Assembly: GCA_049323275.1 (NCBI GenBank) | Contig: JBMOOM010000127.1 | Location: 62,001-126,000 of the forward strand | Length of the DNA stretch: 64,000 nucleotides | DNA from: Taklimakanibacter sp049323275 | GTDB lineage: Bacteria; Pseudomonadota; Alphaproteobacteria; Rhizobiales; Aestuariivirgaceae | Direction of reading: 5' to 3' | Part shown: in pieces, positions 59,033 to 64,000 of the stretch | Layout of the letters: every line of letters begins with the position of its first letter | Numbering within the stretch: the first letter of the stretch is position 1 | The notes under the pieces: model-generated | Databases searched by the model: none | Told to the model about the DNA's origin: nothing | The model's input: only the letters and a program-made list of their open reading frames with translations | Made by a program: the position numbers and the translations under genes

Positions 59033-62000
59033 TTGTCGATCATCAACCATCCCGGCCCCGAGATCAGCGAAGCCATGGCGGCGGAGATCGCCGAGCGTCA
59101 TTTCGGCCTGAAGGGGTTGAAAGCGCGGCTCGCCAGTGAGCGCGACCAGAATTTCCATTTCGGGCCTGAGGGGAAGGGCGCGGTGCTCAAGATCGTCAAT
59201 GCGGCCGAGCCCGAGGACGCCATCCGTTTCCAGGTGGCGATGATCCGCCATGTCAAGGAAGCCGACCCGGACCTGGCGGTGCCGCTGGTGCGCCTGTCGA
59301 AATCGGGCGAGGCGCTGCCGGTGATCGAGGACGGCAAGGGCGGGCGCCATCTCATCCGCGCCGTCGATTATCTGGAAGGCGCGCCCTTTGCTGAAGCCGT
59401 GAAGACGCCGGAGCTGCTGGCGAGCTTCGGCAATTTCCTCGGCCGGCTCGACCGGGCGCTGCAGAGCTTCGGCCATGTCGGCGCCCACCGCGATCTCGAC
59501 TGGGACCTGCGCAAGGCCGGCCGCTCACGGGCAAGGCTCGCCGCCATCGGGGATCCGGCGGCGCGCGAGATCTGCGATTATTTCATCACCCGCTTCGAGA
59601 GCGAAATCGCGCCGCGTCTGGCGACGCTCCGGGCGCAGGTCATCCACAACGACGCCAATGACTGGAATGTGCTCGTTTCGGCCGACGGCAAGGCGATCTC
59701 CGGCCTCATCGATTTCGGCGACGCGCTCCATACCGCGCTCATCTGCGAGATGGCGGTGGCGGCCGCCTATGCCATTCTCGACGCGAAGGATCCCCTGGGC
59801 GCGCTCTGCCATATGCTCGCCGCCTATCACCGCGAGATGCCGCTGCTTCCGGAAGAGGTCGATCTCCTGTTCGACCTCGTCGCCATGCGGCTCGTCACCA
59901 GCGTCACCATCTCGGCCGAGCGCGCGCCGCGCATCGCCGACAATCCCTATCTCAATATCAGCGAGCGGCCGGCCTGGGACATGCTGCGCCGCCTGCGCCG
60001 CATCGATCCCTTCATCGCCAAGGCGATCCTGCGCCGTGCCTGCGGCTTCGAGGTGGCGCCGGGCGCCGCGAAGGCCGCCGAATGGCTCGCGCGCAACCGC
60101 AAGAGCCTGAGCCCTCTCTGGGGCCGGCCGCTCTCCAATCACCGCCTCCTGCAGGTGCCGTTCGGCGATGCGGCGCATCCGCTCGTCAAGGCGGCGGCCG
60201 CCATGGATGTCGACGCCTGCGAGCGCGAATGGCAGGCCTTGCGCAGATCGGAGAAGGCCGAGCTCGGCATCGGCCCCTGGGGCGAGAAACGCGCCGTCTA
60301 TGCGGGCGAGATGTTCCAGTCGAAGCTCATCGACGATGTGCGGCGCACCCGCCATCTGGGCCTCGACATCTTCGCCGACGCCGGCACGCCCGTCTTCACG
60401 CCGCTCGCCGGCCGCGTGGCCTCCGTCGAGATCGAGAAGGAGCCGCTCGGCTATGGCTGCGTCGTCCTCATCGAGCACGAGCCGGAACCCGGCGTCACCT
60501 TCTCGAGCCTGTGGGGCCATCTCTCGCATGAGACGGCGAAGCATCTGAGGAACGGCCAGAAGCTCGCCGCCGGCGCGAAAATCGGCACCTTGGGCGCCGC
60601 TCACGAAAATGGCGGCTGGCTGCCGCATCTCCATCTGCAGCTCGTCGCCTATTCGACCGACGATATCGGACCCATTCCGGGTGTCGGCGAGGAGGCCTAT
60701 GTCGATGTCTGGGAAAAACTCTATCCGCCGGCCTATGATTTTGCCGGCCTGACGCCCGAGACCTTCCATCGCGAGGGCAAGGCCGGCGACGAGATCGTCG
60801 CCTTGCGCCGCAAGACGCTGCTGCCCAATCTGAGCATCTCCTTCCGCAAGCCCCTGAAGATGGTGCGCGGCGAAGGCGTGTGGCTCATCGCCGATGACGG
60901 CCGCGCCTATCTCGACTGCTTCAACAATGTCGCGCATCTGGGCCACTCGCATCCCGAGCTGGTCGAGGTGATCGCGCGCGAATCCTCACGCCTCAACACC
61001 AATACGCGGTACCTGCACGACAATATGGTCGACTATGCCGAGAAGCTCGGCGCGACGCTGCCGGGCGATCTCAAGGTGGCGAGCTTCGTCTGCACCGGCA
61101 GCGAGGCCAACGACCTCATGCTGCGCATGGCGCGCGCCAAAACGGGCGAGAAGGACATGGTCGTCGTCGACTGGGCCTATCACGGCCATGTCGCCGAGCT
61201 GATCGACATAAGCCCCTATAAATACAAACGCGCCGGCGGCGCGGGCCGCCCGCCTCATGTGTGGGAGGCGCAGCTGCCGGACACCTATCGCGCGCCCGCC
61301 GACTGGCCGGCCGAGGAGCACGGCAAGCGTTTCGCCGAAAGCATTGCCCGCCAGGTCGAGGCGATCCGCAAGGCGGGCAGGAAGCCGGCCGCCTTCATCG
61401 CCGAGTCCATTCCGAGCTGCGCCGGGCAGATTTTCTTTCCGCCGCATTATCTCGAAGAGGCCTATCGCATCATCCGCGAGGCCGGCGGCATCTGCGTCGC
61501 CGATGAGGTGCAGGTCGGCTTCGGCCGCGTCGGCACCCATATGTGGGCCTTCGAGACGCAAGGGGTCGTTCCCGATGTCGTCACCATGGGCAAGCCCATC
61601 GGCAACGGCCATCCGCTCGCCGCTCTGGTGACGACGCCCGACATCGCCAAGGCCTTCAATAACGGCATGGAATATTTCAACACTTTCGGCGGCAGTCCGG
61701 TGTCCTGCGCCATCGGCCTCAAGGTGCTGGAGATCATCGAGCGCGACGGCTTGCGCGACAACGCCAAGGCGATCGGAGATTATCTGATGGCGCGCTTCCG
61801 CGACTTGCAGAAGCGCTATGAGGTGATCGGCGATGTGCGCGGCATGGGCCTGTTTCTGGGGCTGGACCTCGTCACCGACCGCAGGACCAAGGCCTATGCG
61901 GCGGACTTCGCCAACCGCGTCGTCAATCTGGCGCGCGAGGAGGGCGTGCTGATCGGCACCGACGGGCCTTACGACAATGTCGTCAAGATGCGCCCGGCGA

Positions 62001-62080
62001 TGATCTTCACCCGGCGCGAGGCCGATCTCCTGTGCGACGTGCTCGATCAGGCCTTTGCGAGAGCATCCGCCGCGGCCTGA
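59033..62080 (+). CDS. Kinase - M23 peptidase - class III aminotransferase fusion
   Basis: 1015 residues when started at the TTG at 59033, six bases after GGAGA; an in-frame TTG at 58973 is less likely. Three domains. (1) APH/hydroxylysine-kinase-like (about 1-345): catalytic VIHNDANDWNVLV (about 203-215) and metal-binding GLIDFGD (about 224). (2) M23 metallopeptidase-like (about 400-570) with all zinc ligands kept: HLGLD (about 440), WGHLS and HLHLQL (about 530). (3) Class III PLP aminotransferase/phospho-lyase (about 590-1015): VCTGSEANDLMLR, ADEVQVGFGR and GKPIGNGHP with the PLP lysine. No signal peptide, so cytosolic. The kinase and phospho-lyase parts match vertebrate AGPHD1 and AGXT2L proteins, suggesting phosphorylation of an amino alcohol or hydroxy-amine followed by elimination. 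The substrate and the role of the peptidase domain are unknown. Confidence 0.88.
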   Translation: MSIINHPGPEISEAMAAEIAERHFGLKGLKARLASERDQNFHFGPEGKGAVLKIVNAAEPEDAIRFQVAMIRHVKEADPDLAVPLVRLSKSGEALPVIEDGKGGRHLIRAVDYLEGAPFAEAVKTPELLASFGNFLGRLDRALQSFGHVGAHRDLDWDLRKAGRSRARLAAIGDPAAREICDYFITRFESEIAPRLATLRAQVIHNDANDWNVLVSADGKAISGLIDFGDALHTALICEMAVAAAYAILDAKDPLGALCHMLAAYHREMPLLPEEVDLLFDLVAMRLVTSVTISAERAPRIADNPYLNISERPAWDMLRRLRRIDPFIAKAILRRACGFEVAPGAAKAAEWLARNRKSLSPLWGRPLSNHRLLQVPFGDAAHPLVKAAAAMDVDACEREWQALRRSEKAELGIGPWGEKRAVYAGEMFQSKLIDDVRRTRHLGLDIFADAGTPVFTPLAGRVASVEIEKEPLGYGCVVLIEHEPEPGVTFSSLWGHLSHETAKHLRNGQKLAAGAKIGTLGAAHENGGWLPHLHLQLVAYSTDDIGPIPGVGEEAYVDVWEKLYPPAYDFAGLTPETFHREGKAGDEIVALRRKTLLPNLSISFRKPLKMVRGEGVWLIADDGRAYLDCFNNVAHLGHSHPELVEVIARESSRLNTNTRYLHDNMVDYAEKLGATLPGDLKVASFVCTGSEANDLMLRMARAKTGEKDMVVVDWAYHGHVAELIDISPYKYKRAGGAGRPPHVWEAQLPDTYRAPADWPAEEHGKRFAESIARQVEAIRKAGRKPAAFIAESIPSCAGQIFFPPHYLEEAYRIIREAGGICVADEVQVGFGRVGTHMWAFETQGVVPDVVTMGKPIGNGHPLAALVTTPDIAKAFNNGMEYFNTFGGSPVSCAIGLKVLEIIERDGLRDNAKAIGDYLMARFRDLQKRYEVIGDVRGMGLFLGLDLVTDRRTKAYAADFANRVVNLAREEGVLIGTDGPYDNVVKMRPAMIFTRREADLLCDVLDQAFARASAAA

Positions 62081-62808
62081 AGCGCCGGCGCCAGCCGCTT
62101 CGCCCATTGCGCCTGGCCGGCGTCATCGGCGATGAGGTCCTGGCGGATCTCGATCAGCACCGCGTCGAGGCCACGCGCCTCGCCATGCACCGGCACGGTC
62201 TGGTCGCTTTCATCGTCGATGCGATAGGGCTCGTTGGCGACGACAGTGAGACCCGGCTCCTGCAGCGCGGCGACCAGCGCCTCGCCATAGGCCTTCGACT
62301 TGCGGTAGAGGATGCCGGCATGCCAGGGGCGCTGGAAGCCCTTGAAGACCGGCGTGAAGCTGTGCACGCCGAAGACGATGCTGCGCTTGCCGGCCGCCTG
62401 GCGCCGGTCGAGGACTTGCGCGACGGCCTTCTGGAACGGCCAGTAGAACTCATCGGCGCGCCGCTGGCGCTCCTCGGCGTCGAGATCGAGATTGCCGGGA
62501 ATGGACGTGCTCTCGCTGATCTCCGGGATGGAGGTCGGCACGCCGACCGGCCGGTTGCAGTCGATCAGCAGGCGTGAATAGCCGGAGAGCACGAGGGGCG
62601 CATCGAGGGCCCTCGACAGCGCGCGTGCGATCGGCGCCACGCCGATATCCCAGGCGATATGGCGGGCGAGCTCGCTCTCCGCGAGGCCGAGCCTCCCATA
62701 GCGCGCCGGGATGTGGTTGGAGGCGTGCTCGCACAGCAGCACATAAGGCGATGTGCCGTCGGGATTGACCGTCTCGGCCGCCGGCGGGTCGACCATCACT
62801 TGCCGCAT
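62047..62808 (-). CDS. N-formylglutamate amidohydrolase-family protein
   Basis: 253 residues from the ATG at 62808 (a TTG one codon upstream is possible). FGase fold: YVLLCEHASNHIPARYGRLGL (metal-binding His and Glu region), GYSRLLIDCNRPVG, FGVHSFTPVF (conserved His) and VLIEIRQDLI (Glu-Ile-Arg). Members hydrolyse N-formylglutamate or similar N-acyl or amide bonds; no other hut gene is present, so a role in histidine breakdown is not supported. It overlaps the GS-family gene by one base (TGATG) and overlaps the end of the converging fusion gene by 34 bases. Confidence 0.87.
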   Translation of the reverse strand: MRQVMVDPPAAETVNPDGTSPYVLLCEHASNHIPARYGRLGLAESELARHIAWDIGVAPIARALSRALDAPLVLSGYSRLLIDCNRPVGVPTSIPEISESTSIPGNLDLDAEERQRRADEFYWPFQKAVAQVLDRRQAAGKRSIVFGVHSFTPVFKGFQRPWHAGILYRKSKAYGEALVAALQEPGLTVVANEPYRIDDESDQTVPVHGEARGLDAVLIEIRQDLIADDAGQAQWAKRLAPALQAAADALAKA

Positions 62809-64000
62809 CAATAGATCTCCGCATAGCGCTGGCAGAGCGCGTCGCCTTCGAGCCCGGCCACGAGCTTCATCTCCATGCGCTTCATGCCGTGATAGGTCTC
62901 CATCGCGACGGGCGCGAACCAGCCGGAGACGGTGGCATCGGCCTTGAGCGTGTCGAGGGCCGAGCTCAAAGATTGCGGCAGCCGCTTGATGCCGAACTTG
63001 TCCTTTTCTTTCTCGCTCAGGGTCTCGGGATCGCCGCTGAAGATATGCGGGGTGCCGAGCTTGGCGCGAATGCCCTCGATGCCGGCGCGGATGACGGCGC
63101 CCAGCACCAGATGCGGGCAGGCGGTAGCGTCCGCGGCGCGATATTCAAGGTTGAATTGCCGCGCCGGGTCTTTGCCGCCGATGCTGACCGTCGGGCAGAT
63201 GCGCAGCGAGGATTCGCGGTCGCGTTCGCCGAACCACGTATAGGCCGAGCTCCAGTGATGTGGCTGGAGGCGCAAATAGGAGATCGGGCTCGGCGCGGTG
63301 AGCGCGACGAGCGCCGGCAGATGGCGCACGACGCCGGCGGCGAAAGCGCCGGCGAGCGCCGACACGCGGCCCGGGGCCTTGGCGTCGAAGGCGGCGGGCT
63401 TGCCCTGCTTGCTGACGAAGCTCAGATGCACGTGGACGCCGTTGCCGACGCCCGCGACGGCGGTCTTGGGTGCGAAACTGGCGCGCCAGCCTTTGAGCCT
63501 TGCCACCTCGCGGGTGATCTCGCGGATGGCGACGCAGCGGTCGGCGGCGATGAGGCCTGGCGCCGGTTCGGTGGTGATCTCGAACTGGTCGCGGCCATAT
63601 TCGGCGATGAAGTTCTCCGGCGCGCAGCCCGCTTCATCGAGCGCGCCGACGAGCTCAGGGCCAAAGGGATCGGCATGGCGCAAAGCCGACAGGGCGAAAG
63701 CCGGCTCGCTCGACCAGCCGGCATTGCGGATCTGGAATTCCTGCTCGAAGGAGGCGATGACCTGGCAGCCCGTCTCCTTTTCGAAATCGGCGAGCGCCTG
63801 CTTGAGGAAGGCGCGCGGACAGCACGACCAGGGAGTCCCGTCGAGCTCGACGATGTCGCTCATCACGAAATCGAGCGCCGTCGCGGCGCCGCGCGGATGG
63901 GTGCGGTAGCGCGCCTTGGGGTCGGGCAGGAGCCGCAGATCGCCGGCCGAGCCCCACGGATTGGGATCGGCGATGAGATCGAAGGGGGTGAGCGACATAT
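62808..64000 (-). CDS. Glutamine-synthetase-family protein, N-terminus cut by window end
   Basis: About 397 residues are visible and the frame is open to the window edge; an apparent ATG at 63998 is probably internal, because the sequence there (SLTPFDLIADPNPWG) matches the middle of the beta-grasp domain and the family is normally 430-460 residues long. The catalytic domain has EFQIRN (metal Glu), GRDQFEITTEPA, GNGVHVHLSF (ATP/metal His), NLEYRAADATACPHL (substrate Arg) and a C-terminal helical end. It lacks the adenylylation loop of GlnA and fits gamma-glutamyl-ligases such as gamma-glutamylpolyamine synthetases. With the amidohydrolase next to it, a gamma-glutamylated intermediate is plausible. 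Confidence 0.87.
   Translation of the reverse strand, partial: MSLTPFDLIADPNPWGSAGDLRLLPDPKARYRTHPRGAATALDFVMSDIVELDGTPWSCCPRAFLKQALADFEKETGCQVIASFEQEFQIRNAGWSSEPAFALSALRHADPFGPELVGALDEAGCAPENFIAEYGRDQFEITTEPAPGLIAADRCVAIREITREVARLKGWRASFAPKTAVAGVGNGVHVHLSFVSKQGKPAAFDAKAPGRVSALAGAFAAGVVRHLPALVALTAPSPISYLRLQPHHWSSAYTWFGERDRESSLRICPTVSIGGKDPARQFNLEYRAADATACPHLVLGAVIRAGIEGIRAKLGTPHIFSGDPETLSEKEKDKFGIKRLPQSLSSALDTLKADATVSGWFAPVAMETYHGMKRMEMKLVAGLEGDALCQRYAEIY

Noticed and set aside
62047..62808. hutG of a histidine utilisation operon
   Set aside because: No other hut gene is nearby; the partners are a GS-like gene and the fusion gene, so only the family name is supported.
1..64000. tRNA or rRNA genes, or a replication origin
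   Set aside because: No cloverleaf with a CCA-adjacent acceptor, no rRNA core sequence and no DnaA-box cluster or parAB genes were recognised by eye; a covariance search would be needed to exclude tRNAs fully.

Overview
The window reads as chromosome of an alphaproteobacterium, most likely of the order Hyphomicrobiales (Rhizobiales). The evidence is high GC, dense coding with strong third-position GC (long mirror-image open frames lie opposite many real genes), many ATGA or TGATG start/stop overlaps, and several intergenic palindrome families I recognise from rhizobia and relatives: RIME-like elements (CCCTCATCCGG...GGGAGAAGG), the GCATGATCCGAAAA...GATCATGC palindrome and the GTCATCCCGGC...GCCGGGATGAC palindrome. 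No rRNA, tRNA, CRISPR array or prophage was recognised.

Layout. 1-9.4 kb is an accessory stretch: small hypothetical and membrane proteins, a DUF1062 protein, a nucleotidyltransferase-like protein, a PleC/DivJ/PdhS-type PAS sensor kinase, and a REP-associated tyrosine transposase (RAYT) gene amid eleven copies of a GGTGACAGTGCA repeat. 9.4-14 kb holds pepN, a Gre-type factor and a DadA-like oxidoreductase. 14.3-30.5 kb is a nearly complete purine catabolic cluster: uraH, a LysR regulator, xdhABC, a BMP-family (nucleoside/purine type) ABC importer, puuD, uraD, guaD, puuE, a second RAYT and, on the other strand, allA. 30.9-37.3 kb holds a polysaccharide export lipoprotein, an inositol-monophosphatase-family enzyme and an AfuABC/FbpABC-like importer. 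37.4-42.5 kb holds a GNAT protein, a large autotransporter and an AbrB/PIN toxin-antitoxin pair. 42.6-52.2 kb is a second purine block: two divergent adenine-deaminase-family genes, a LysR gene and a second BMP-type importer. 52.2-57.8 kb is a LysR-controlled Rieske oxygenase/reductase pair followed by an amino-acid-type importer with no ATPase gene. A ParDE-type module follows. 58.5-64 kb holds an Lrp regulator, a giant kinase/M23 peptidase/class-III aminotransferase fusion, an N-formylglutamate amidohydrolase-family protein and a glutamine-synthetase-family protein cut by the window end.

How the genes work together. Imported or salvaged bases would enter by guanine deaminase and adenine deaminase(s), be oxidised by XdhAB (matured by XdhC) to urate, then pass through PuuD (urate to hydroxyisourate), UraH, UraD and PuuE to allantoate. 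AllA splits ureidoglycolate. The step from allantoate to ureidoglycolate is not encoded here.

Most unusual points: (1) an inverted pair of RIME-like palindromes sits in frame inside xdhC, between its two domains, and a related element lies just upstream of uraH; (2) the RAYT/repeat island at 6.4-9.1 kb; (3) the kinase-peptidase-aminotransferase fusion with its Lrp, amidohydrolase and GS neighbours; (4) a 59-bp copy of the lrp 3' end fused antisense to the tail of a permease gene, flanking the ParDE module.
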